Shown: piece by piece, positions 1 through 5,040 of the stretch
How positions within the stretch are numbered: the stretch's first letter is position 1
Layout: each line of letters begins with the position of its first letter
Source: Oscillospiraceae bacterium
GTDB taxonomy: Bacteria > Bacillota > Clostridia > Oscillospirales > Ruminococcaceae
Assembly: GCA_029098085.1 (NCBI GenBank)
Contig: JAQXNQ010000276.1
Span: forward strand, 1 to 6,204
DNA: 6,204 nt
Direction of reading: 5' to 3'
Program-made: the position numbers and the translations under genes
Notes under the pieces: model-generated
What the model saw: only the letters and a program-made list of their open reading frames with translations
What the model was told of the DNA's origin: nothing
Database searches by the model: none

Positions 1-765
1 GGGAGTGAAAGGACGTCCCAGCTTGGGAGAATTCTTTTCGTTCAGCTCGAAGAGGAAGCGGCCCTCATACTGGACACCGTCCAGCAGCGTCTTCAGCTCC
101 TTCCAGTCAATGCAGCCGTCGCCGGGCATCCAGTGCTTTTCATCCAGCCGGTCATAGTCGGAAAGATGGGTGGTGATGATGTAGGGCCCAACCTTTTCGA
201 CAAAGTCCCGATGGCTTTCCTTCAGCAGATGGTTGACATCGAAGCAGACTTTGGCGCTCTTTCCGCCGTCGATCAGCTGCAGCAGCTCGTCGGCGCAGTT
301 GCCCAGGCAGGTGCGGGGCAGATCCTCCACCGCGATGGTGACGCCGTACTTTTTGCCCTCCTCACCCAGCAGACGGATGGACTGGATGGCGCAGCGGAGC
401 CGGGCAGCGCGGCGGTCGTCGGCGATGGGCTCATAGCTGGGATGGAGAATGGCGATGCCGATCTGGTGGTCGCCCACCCATTTCAGCAGCCTGAAGAGCT
501 CCTTCAGGGCATTCTCCCGCACATCGTCTTCCTCGGCGGAAATATCCCAGACCACGCCGAAGGGAAGATGGAAGGAGGTGGGCGCCAGACCGCCCGCCTT
601 CAGATCTGCGTAGATTCTCTCGGAATCCGCCATAATGGTCTCGGTATCCGCTCTGCTGTTGACGTCAATCTCGGCATCCTGAAAGCCGGCTTCAGCGGCG
701 GTCTTCCAGCGGTCGGGAGAGGATGCGGGATAAAAACAGGTTGCCAGCGCAAGATGATTGTTCAT
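1..765 (-). CDS. Sugar phosphate isomerase/epimerase family protein (TIM barrel), C-terminus cut by window edge
   Basis: 255 residues are visible and the frame is still open at the left edge. It starts at an ATG with an excellent ribosome site (AAGGAGG at 774-780, 8 bases before the start). The protein reads as an AP-endonuclease-2/xylose-isomerase-like TIM barrel. Strands carry HLPFGVVWD (66-74), AILHPSYEP (105-113), VEDLP (146-150), CFDVNHL (174-180), TTHLSDYD (198-205), HWMPGDGCIDW (211-221) and FLFEL (237-241). By analogy with D-tagatose 3-epimerase-type enzymes, Glu147, Asp176, His200 and Glu240 sit where the divalent-metal ligands belong, so the active site looks intact. Members of this family isomerise or epimerise sugars or inositols in the cytoplasm; some are dehydratases or deglycosidases, and the exact reaction cannot be told. 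It follows the two permease genes on the same strand, so it probably acts on the imported substrate, yet it has its own promoter (838-866). Few residues should be missing, since the family is usually about 260-290 residues long. Confidence 0.9.
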   Translation of the reverse strand, partial: MNNHLALATCFYPASSPDRWKTAAEAGFQDAEIDVNSRADTETIMADSERIYADLKAGGLAPTSFHLPFGVVWDISAEEDDVRENALKELFRLLKWVGDHQIGIAILHPSYEPIADDRRAARLRCAIQSIRLLGEEGKKYGVTIAVEDLPRTCLGNCADELLQLIDGGKSAKVCFDVNHLLKESHRDFVEKVGPYIITTHLSDYDRLDEKHWMPGDGCIDWKELKTLLDGVQYEGRFLFELNEKNSPKLGRPFTP

Positions 766-795
766 AACAGGTGCCTCCTTACAATGGCCAGGCGG

Positions 796-821
796 GCTCA
801 GCGGGGTCAGCCCGGCTGAGC
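796..821 (-). repeat. GC-rich inverted repeat in the leader of the isomerase gene
   Basis: Perfect 7-base arms GCTCAGC (796-802) and GCTGAGC (815-821) are separated by 12 bases. An overlapping weaker pairing, GGGCT (794-798) with AGCCC (809-813), is also possible. No T-run follows on either strand, so it is not a standard intrinsic terminator. It lies between the predicted transcription start near 831 and the ribosome site at 774-780, so in the leftward mRNA it would be a leader hairpin within the first 40 bases or so. It could also be an operator at DNA level. The symmetry is seen; the role is inferred. Confidence 0.55.
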
Positions 822-837
822 GGTCAGTCTTTGAAAC

Positions 838-866
838 AGTATAGCAGAATTGCTCTTTTCCGTCAA
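838..866 (-). promoter_or_regulatory. Sigma-A promoter with extended -10 for the isomerase gene
   Basis: On the minus strand, TTGACG (866-861) is followed by exactly 17 bases and TATACT (843-838), with TGC just before the -10 (TGn extended -10). Each hexamer matches the consensus in five of six bases. The -35 starts only five bases after the stop codon of the upstream permease gene. Predicted transcription start is about 831, leaving a leader of about 65 bases. This implies that the isomerase can be transcribed independently of the transporter genes. Confidence 0.75.
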
Positions 867-871
867 CGGCC

Positions 872-1774
872 TTATTCCTTGATGGAGCCCATCATGACGC
901 CCTTGACGAAATACTTCTGCACAAAGGGATAGATGCAGAGAATGGGGATGGTCGCCACACAGATGGTACAGTAGCGCACTACGTCCTCCAGCAGGGCCTC
1001 GATGGCGTCCACATCGGTTGCGGCAGCACCGGTGGATATCTCATTGCCGCCGGAAGAATAGCTGATCAGAATCTCCCGCAGGAACAGCTGCAGCGGGTAC
1101 AGATCCCGCCGGGCGGGCAGATAAATGGCAGCCGAGAACCAGGAGTTCCACTCACCAACGGCATAGTACATGATGATGACGGCCAGGGTAGCCTTGGCAG
1201 CCGGCAGAATGATCCGGAACAGGATGGTCATATCCCCCGCACCGTCCAGCCGGGCCGATTCCTCCAGCGAGGGCGGAACCTGAGCAAAGGCTGTCTTGAG
1301 GATGATCATATTCCAGGTGCCGATCAGGCTGGGGACAATCAGGGCCCAGCGGGTGTTGAGCAGGTGCAGCTTGTTGACCAGCAGGTAATCGGGGATCATG
1401 CCGCCGCTGAAATACATGGTAAAGACGAACATCAGCATCAGTACCTTGCGGGGCAGGAAATCCTTCTGGATCATCACATAGGCGCCCAGCATGGTCATGA
1501 AGGTGCGCAGCACCGTGCCGACGATCACATAAAACAGGGTATTGCCGTAGCCGATCCAGATGTTGGGGTTCTTGAAGACAACCTCATAGCCCCGGGTGAT
1601 AAAGCCCAGGGGATGCAGCAGCAGACCGGTATGCCTGGACAGCAGTCTCGGGTCGCTGAAGGATCCGAAGAAAACGTGCAGCATTGGGTACAGACAGACC
1701 AAAGCCAGCACGGCTAGGAAAATGTAATTGAAGATATCAAAAATCCAGTTACTGACGGTTTTACGTTCAACCAC
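872..1774 (-). CDS. Carbohydrate ABC transporter permease, LplC/YtcP type
   Basis: This 300-residue inner-membrane permease forms half of the translocation channel of a sugar ABC importer (MalG-like side, CUT1 class). About six hydrophobic segments are visible, near residues 11-33, 77-100, 111-128, 143-163, 189-206 and 268-286. The cytoplasmic EAA loop that contacts the ATPase is clear at 171-191 (EESARLDGAGD followed by ILP). The C-terminal end, YPFVQKYFVKGVMMGSIKE, is a hallmark of the LplC/YtcP family, and the length is normal. The start is a GTG, chosen because AAGGAGG lies 7 bases upstream and the N-terminus fits the family. The gene begins 33 bases after the stop of the other permease gene, so the two are co-transcribed. 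The substrate is not readable; characterised relatives import complex polysaccharide breakdown products. Confidence 0.95.
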   Translation of the reverse strand: MVERKTVSNWIFDIFNYIFLAVLALVCLYPMLHVFFGSFSDPRLLSRHTGLLLHPLGFITRGYEVVFKNPNIWIGYGNTLFYVIVGTVLRTFMTMLGAYVMIQKDFLPRKVLMLMFVFTMYFSGGMIPDYLLVNKLHLLNTRWALIVPSLIGTWNMIILKTAFAQVPPSLEESARLDGAGDMTILFRIILPAAKATLAVIIMYYAVGEWNSWFSAAIYLPARRDLYPLQLFLREILISYSSGGNEISTGAAATDVDAIEALLEDVVRYCTICVATIPILCIYPFVQKYFVKGVMMGSIKE

Positions 1775-1807
1775 AGTACTTCCTCCTTTTTTGCCGGATT
1801 GGGAATG

Positions 1808-2755
1808 TCACCACATGCTTTCGCCGCTGATCTTTCTGGAGAACCAGTTGGCCGAAACCAGAAGGATCAGATTGATCACCGAGTTGAACAGGCCCACGGC
1901 GGCGCCGAAGCTGAAGCTCATTTCCTGCAGACCACGACGGTACACAAAGGAGGAGATGATATCGGCTTTTTCGTAAATCAGAGGGGAGTACAGCAGAATG
2001 GTCTTTTCATAGCCCACGCTCATCATCGAGCCGATGCGCATGATCAGCTGCAGAACGATGATGGGCACCAGGGTGGGGAGGGTTACATGCAGCATCTGTT
2101 TCCACCGGCCGGCTCCGTCGATGACGGCCGCCTCGTACAGATTGGGATCCGTGCCGGAGAGGGTCGCCAGATACAGAATACTGCCCCAGCCGATGCCCTG
2201 CCAGAGGTTGCTGATGATATAGATGGGAACCCAGAGGTTGACATTGCCCAGCATGGCCTGACGCTCAAAGCCCAGCATGGCTGCGATATCGTTGATGACG
2301 CCGGTGCTGAGGGTAAAGTCCATGATGATACCGCAGACCACGACAGTGGAAATAAAATGCGGCATGTAGGACAGGGTCTGTACCACTTTTTTGAAGGGAC
2401 CGACCCGAATTTCGTTCAGAAGCAGAGCAAGGATGATGGGGGCGGGAAATTCAATCAGCAGAGAGCAGACGCTGATCCGCAGCGTGTTGATAATGGTGCG
2501 GGAGGCGGTGGGGGTCGTCAGAAAGTCGATAAAATGCTTGAATCCGACGAAGTTGCTTCCCAGAAAGCCCTTGCCCGGACGGTAGTCCTGAAAGGCGATG
2601 ACCACGCCGAACATGGGGATGTACTTGAAAACGAGATAGTACAGGACGACAGGACAGGCAATCCAGTACAGGGATTTGTGTTTTTTGTAGTTCCGCACCA
2701 ACCGGGCCCAGAGGCTCTGCTTCTTAGGGGCAGAAATGACAGAAGTGCTGGTCAA
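1808..2755 (-). CDS. Carbohydrate ABC transporter permease, LplB/YteP type
   Basis: This 315-residue permease is the MalF-like partner of the downstream permease. After a basic N-terminus (RNYKKHK, 21-27) come about six membrane segments near 28-48, 92-115, 127-147, 175-199, 228-246 and 284-303. The motif KYIPMFGVVIAFQDYRPGKG (44-63) is highly characteristic of the LplB/YteP family. The EAA loop for the ATPase is at 207-231 (LYEAAVIDGAG, then LP). The start is a TTG: no ATG or GTG is available in frame near the N-terminus, and AAAGGAG lies 10 bases upstream, a somewhat long spacing. It lies 106 bases after the binding-protein gene, with a terminator hairpin in that gap, and ends 33 bases before the next permease gene. 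The weak start and upstream terminator both suggest lower expression than the binding protein. Confidence 0.95.
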   Translation of the reverse strand: MTSTSVISAPKKQSLWARLVRNYKKHKSLYWIACPVVLYYLVFKYIPMFGVVIAFQDYRPGKGFLGSNFVGFKHFIDFLTTPTASRTIINTLRISVCSLLIEFPAPIILALLLNEIRVGPFKKVVQTLSYMPHFISTVVVCGIIMDFTLSTGVINDIAAMLGFERQAMLGNVNLWVPIYIISNLWQGIGWGSILYLATLSGTDPNLYEAAVIDGAGRWKQMLHVTLPTLVPIIVLQLIMRIGSMMSVGYEKTILLYSPLIYEKADIISSFVYRRGLQEMSFSFGAAVGLFNSVINLILLVSANWFSRKISGESMW

Positions 2756-2765
2756 AGCAGGACAG

Positions 2766-2772
2766 CTCCTTT
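2766..2772 (-). promoter_or_regulatory. Ribosome binding site fixing the TTG start of the first permease
   Basis: AAAGGAG on the minus strand is 10 bases before the TTG at 2755-2753. No in-frame ATG or GTG exists between this site and the first membrane segment, so TTG is the only sensible start. The site lies 18 bases downstream of the terminator hairpin. Confidence 0.6.
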
Positions 2773-2790
2773 CCTTTGGTTCGATATGTG

Positions 2791-2825
2791 AAAAAGGGCT
2801 CCGCCCTGGAGCAAGAGCCCTTTTT
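2791..2825 (-). terminator. Intrinsic terminator between binding-protein and permease genes (bidirectional in sequence)
   Basis: The arms AAAAAGGGCTC (2791-2801) and GAGCCCTTTTT (2815-2825) form a perfect 11-base stem with a 13-base loop; a GC core is flanked by A and T runs. In leftward transcripts the hairpin ends in a U run, 37 bases after the stop of the binding-protein gene. An alternative 5-base stem, GCTCC (2798-2802) with GGAGC (2808-2812) around a 5-base loop, shares bases with the main stem and cannot form at the same time. Since the permeases lie downstream on the same strand with no obvious promoter of their own, this is probably a partial terminator that lowers permease mRNA relative to binding-protein mRNA. 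Confidence 0.8.
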
Positions 2826-2861
2826 CTTCAGAAAAATGCTGCAGAAGGAAAAGATGGCAGA

Positions 2862-4607
2862 TCAGCGGGACTTGGCCAGCAGGGCATCGTAGGCTTCCTG
2901 ATAGATTTCCAGAACGCGGGGCAGACCCAGAGATTCTACCTGAGCAACAAAGCTGTCGTAGCTGTCCAGGGACTCAGCGCCGGTGATGTACTTCAGAACC
3001 ATTTCCTCGGCGTAGGTGTTGACGTTGGTGATCAGGGTGCTGATCTCAGCGGCAGCCTCGGTGGAGAAGTTCAGAGTGGGCATGGCGTAGGCGTTGTCGG
3101 CGGTGGGATCATCGCCCCACTTGGCACGGTAAGCCCAGCAGTCGGGGTTGGCCACGTTGCGGATCATCATGATGTCGTCGCCGTAGCGGTACTTGGCCCA
3201 GCAGGTGTGCAGACGCAGGGTGTACTCAATGTCGGACATGGGATAGTCGGGGCAGTTGAGCGCGTAATCCTCGTAGATCGGGATGGTCATGTTGTACTCG
3301 GGAGAGGGCTCCTCGCTCCAGTGCCAGGTGGTGTCGGGATCGCCGTAGTTGATGACGGCAGAGCCCTGCTTGGTGAAGCTGTAGTTCAGGAACTGCAGCG
3401 CCAGCTCCTTATTGGGAGATTTGGCGGAGATATTGGTGGGCGTGCCGTTGTTGGGGAAGTAGAAGATATCGCCGTGATAGATATCGCCCTCATTGACTCT
3501 GGGATAAGGAGCGGTGACGGATTCGATGCCCAGCTCATGACCCAGGGTGTAGATGCCGTCGGTGTTGCCGACTACGAAAGCAGTCCGGCCGTTGCAGAAT
3601 TCGCCGTCTTCGTCCTTGATGGTGGTGAAGTCCTTGTTGATGTAGCCCTTGGCATACCAGTCGGCCATCATGGTCAGGTAGTCCTCGAAGCCGGGCTGCA
3701 GGAAGGTATGCTGCATCTGGCCGTCCCGGACAAAGAACCGGCCGCCGTTGGAGACAGTGCCGCAGTCAAAGGAGCCCAGGAAATGCTGTTCAATGCCGGT
3801 TTCTTCAGGGGTGTAGGGCGCTACATCGGGGTACTTTTCCTGTACCTTCTTGAAGTATTCCTCATAGTCAGCGAAGGTGGTGGGGATATCCATGCCGAAC
3901 TCTTCCAGATAATCGCCTCTGAACTGGGCGCGGTCATACCAGGGAGCCTGGATGTCCTTGTAGGCGTAAATATTGTGGATATCGCCGTCAGCGGTGGTGG
4001 ACAGCCGCCAGAACAGATCGTTATTCTCCAGCAGATAATTGTAATCAGGTGCCCACTCGGCGACCAGATCAGTCAGATCGGCAAAGACGCCGTCCTCTAC
4101 TGCGGCAGCAGCACCGCCGGCATAGTAGGAGTCACCGTTGACGATGATGTCGGGCAGAGTATCCGATACGACCAGCAGGTTGAAGTTTTCCTTTTCCTGA
4201 CCAGAAGCGGGATGCACGAACTCGATTTCGATGCCGGTGTCCTCCACATACTGCTTGACGCTGATGTCTTCAGCCAGGGACTGATAGTATTTGGCAGAGG
4301 TGCTGTTGAAGGGAATCCACATGGAAACCTTGCCGGCATTCTCCAGCGGATACTGGCAGATAGACTCTTCGGGCAGCGGAACCATGGTGGGCGCAAAGCC
4401 GACAGCCTCGCCGGTGGTGGAAGCGGCAGGGGTAGAGGTCGTGGTGGAGGAGGTGGAAGTGCTCGTGGAAGAGCTGCTGGTGGAGGTGCTTCCGGAGGAA
4501 CTGCCGGAAGAAGAGCCGCTGCTGTTTCCGCATCCGGCGACGGAGGCTGCCATGGTGCAGGCGGCCAGTACGCAGAAGATTCGTTTCAGGTTGGAGTTCG
4601 TTTTCAT
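2862..4607 (-). CDS. Extracellular solute-binding lipoprotein of a carbohydrate ABC importer (LplA/YtcQ-like)
   Basis: This 581-residue lipoprotein captures the substrate outside the membrane and delivers it to the two permeases encoded downstream. The N-terminus has a basic start (KTNSNLKR), a hydrophobic stretch (10-21) and a lipobox VAGC with the lipidated Cys at 26. A Ser/Thr/Gly-rich linker (28-65) follows, then the binding domain. Family-like landmarks include DTLPDIIVNGD near 155 and the long aromatic-rich C-terminal half. The large size (over 500 residues) is typical of binding proteins paired with LplB/LplC permeases, longer than the roughly 420 residues of classic maltose-type ones. 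The ATG is 10 bases after AAAGGA (4618-4623), and the lipoprotein signal begins right there, which supports this start. An out-of-frame ATG at 4617-4615 overlaps the spacer but leads nowhere. The substrate is unknown; an oligosaccharide or glycan fragment is the reasonable guess. Confidence 0.95.
   Translation of the reverse strand: MKTNSNLKRIFCVLAACTMAASVAGCGNSSGSSSGSSSGSTSTSSSSTSTSTSSTTTSTPAASTTGEAVGFAPTMVPLPEESICQYPLENAGKVSMWIPFNSTSAKYYQSLAEDISVKQYVEDTGIEIEFVHPASGQEKENFNLLVVSDTLPDIIVNGDSYYAGGAAAAVEDGVFADLTDLVAEWAPDYNYLLENNDLFWRLSTTADGDIHNIYAYKDIQAPWYDRAQFRGDYLEEFGMDIPTTFADYEEYFKKVQEKYPDVAPYTPEETGIEQHFLGSFDCGTVSNGGRFFVRDGQMQHTFLQPGFEDYLTMMADWYAKGYINKDFTTIKDEDGEFCNGRTAFVVGNTDGIYTLGHELGIESVTAPYPRVNEGDIYHGDIFYFPNNGTPTNISAKSPNKELALQFLNYSFTKQGSAVINYGDPDTTWHWSEEPSPEYNMTIPIYEDYALNCPDYPMSDIEYTLRLHTCWAKYRYGDDIMMIRNVANPDCWAYRAKWGDDPTADNAYAMPTLNFSTEAAAEISTLITNVNTYAEEMVLKYITGAESLDSYDSFVAQVESLGLPRVLEIYQEAYDALLAKSR
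4413..4526 (-). repeat. Low-complexity Ser/Thr/Gly linker coding stretch in the lipoprotein gene
   Basis: Residues 28-65 of the binding protein are almost only Ser, Thr and Gly, ending in a Pro/Ala patch (TPAAS). The DNA is made of related AGC/TCC/ACC-type codons and is internally repetitive. Such tethers hold the binding domain off the membrane behind the lipidated Cys. The repetition makes length variation between strains likely. Confidence 0.8.
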
Positions 4608-4623
4608 ATACAGTCATTCCTTT

Positions 4624-4665
4624 CTGATCCCGGCGCGCGTTCCGCTTGAGATGCTGACGGATCAG
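4624..4665 (-). repeat. Inverted repeat in the binding-protein mRNA leader, abutting its ribosome site
   Basis: Arms CTGATCC (4624-4630) and GGATCAG (4659-4665) are perfect 7-base complements separated by 28 bases. In the leftward mRNA the second arm ends directly against the AAAGGA ribosome site (4618-4623). A near copy, GGATCAC (4674-4680), could compete for the same partner arm (six pairs). A further small hairpin with 5-base arms lies at 4698-4711, close to the predicted 5' end. Whether these control translation or only protect the mRNA is not shown. Confidence 0.4.
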
Positions 4666-4717
4666 GCATGGGCGGATCACCGTGCCATTGAAGTAGGGGC
4701 TTTCTGAAGCCATCCTT

Positions 4718-4747
4718 ATGATACCGCATCGCAGCCGTGCCGTGCAA
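4718..4747 (-). promoter_or_regulatory. Candidate promoter for the transporter genes (proximal)
   Basis: On the minus strand, TTGCAC (4747-4742) and TATCAT (4723-4718) are 18 bases apart. The -10 matches the consensus in five of six bases; the -35 is weak. The predicted start near 4711 would give a leader of about 100 bases. A weak -35 fits a promoter that needs an activator such as the divergent AraC-type regulator. It competes with the distal candidate at 4756-4784. Confidence 0.45.
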
Positions 4748-4755
4748 TTGGTGAA

Positions 4756-4784
4756 ATGAAAAGCTTTGTGCCAACTTGCGTCAA
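4756..4784 (-). promoter_or_regulatory. Candidate promoter for the transporter genes (distal)
   Basis: On the minus strand, TTGACG (4784-4779, five of six) and TTTCAT (4761-4756, four of six) are separated by 17 bases. The -35 hexamer is the same as that of the isomerase promoter and sits inside a small palindrome, CTTG-CGT-CAAG (4775-4785). The -10 is poor, so this could be an activated promoter or chance. Confidence 0.35.
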
Positions 4785-4808
4785 GAGACTATGCCGTTTG
4801 TAACGCAA
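4776..4808. repeat. Paired inverted TTGCGT/ACGCAA half-sites in the divergent control region
   Basis: TTGCGT (4776-4781) and its exact complement ACGCAA (4803-4808) are separated by 21 bases. Each copy also lies in its own short palindrome: CTTG-CGT-CAAG at 4775-4785 and TTG-TAACG-CAA at 4798-4808. They lie upstream of both leftward promoter candidates or over the distal -35, a position suited to a regulator. No known operator consensus is recognised, and short repeats like this can arise by chance. Confidence 0.3.
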
Positions 4809-4912
4809 TATGCTTATTGTGCATTTAACTTAAAATTAACGGAAAAACCAAGTAAAAAGTAGGTAAAGAAATCTCGAACACAAAAGAGAGAACTTTCGTA
4901 TATGTAGTTTTG

Positions 4913-4941
4913 TTGACAATGGACAAATGAAGTGCTATACT
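4913..4941 (+). promoter_or_regulatory. Strong sigma-A promoter with extended -10 for the membrane regulator gene
   Basis: A perfect TTGACA (4913-4918) is followed by exactly 17 bases and TATACT (4936-4941), preceded by TGC (4933-4935) as an extended -10. The sequence upstream is A/T-rich. The predicted start near 4948 gives a leader of about 93 bases before the ATG at 5041. Such a near-consensus promoter in front of a regulator gene suggests that it is held down by a repressor or autoregulation, or that the protein is made constitutively. Confidence 0.85.
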
Positions 4942-4957
4942 GGAATCAGTCCAGTAT
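4937..4957. promoter_or_regulatory. Palindrome over the -10 and start site of the rightward promoter (possible operator)
   Basis: Arms ATACTGGA (4937-4944) and TCCAGTAT (4950-4957) are perfect 8-base complements around ATCAG. A nested ACTG...CAGT (4939-4942, 4947-4950) adds symmetry. It begins inside the -10 hexamer and ends about ten bases past the predicted start, so the left arm would largely be missing from the mRNA. A DNA operator for a dimeric regulator is therefore more likely than an RNA hairpin. The identity of any binding protein is unknown. Confidence 0.55.
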
Positions 4958-5040
4958 GGCAATCCGGAAGACGGAGCAGACAGACGGCGTGTACTGCGGC
5001 TGCATTCCGGAGGATGCGGCGGCCTGCAGAGGTAAAATAT

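Larger units (their letters stand above)
4608..5040. other. Divergent intergenic control region
   Basis: No convincing gene lies in these 433 bases. From left to right it holds the binding-protein leader with its inverted repeats (4608-4711), the leftward promoter candidates (4718-4784), the paired half-sites (4776-4808), and an A-rich stretch (4820-4910) with imperfect repeats of AAGTAAA/GGTAAAG. The rightward promoter and palindrome follow (4913-4957), then the regulator leader (about 4948-5040). The A-rich block stands out from the GC-rich genes and could hold binding sites for the regulator or an UP-like element upstream of the rightward promoter. No catabolite-repression (cre) match was seen by eye. 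Confidence 0.6.

Noticed and set aside
133..819. A 228-codon plus-strand open frame at the left end
   Set aside because: It is the antisense shadow of the isomerase gene, which has a perfect ribosome site and intact family motifs on the minus strand.
1799..2791. A 330-codon plus-strand open frame opposite the first permease
   Set aside because: It is also codon-aligned antisense. Its product is rich in His, Gln, Asp and Gly as expected from the reverse of hydrophobic codons, and the minus strand has an unmistakable permease.
4413..4526. The repetitive GGTGGAGG-like DNA considered as a tandem repeat array or regulatory element
   Set aside because: It is fully explained as the coding sequence of the Ser/Thr/Gly linker of the lipoprotein.
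2736..4649. A 637-codon open frame on the plus strand covering the whole binding-protein gene
   Set aside because: It is codon-aligned antisense to the lipoprotein gene. Stops in it would need TTA, CTA or TCA codons in the real gene, which GC-rich codon use avoids. Its product is a low-complexity Gly/Val/Ala-rich sequence with no recognisable domain, while the minus strand encodes a clear lipoprotein.
4270..4713. A 147-codon minus-strand open frame overlapping the 5' end of the binding-protein gene
   Set aside because: It is out of frame with the lipoprotein, gives a low-complexity His/Arg-rich product, and only its internal ATG at 4617-4615 lies near a ribosome site, immediately against it with no usable spacing.
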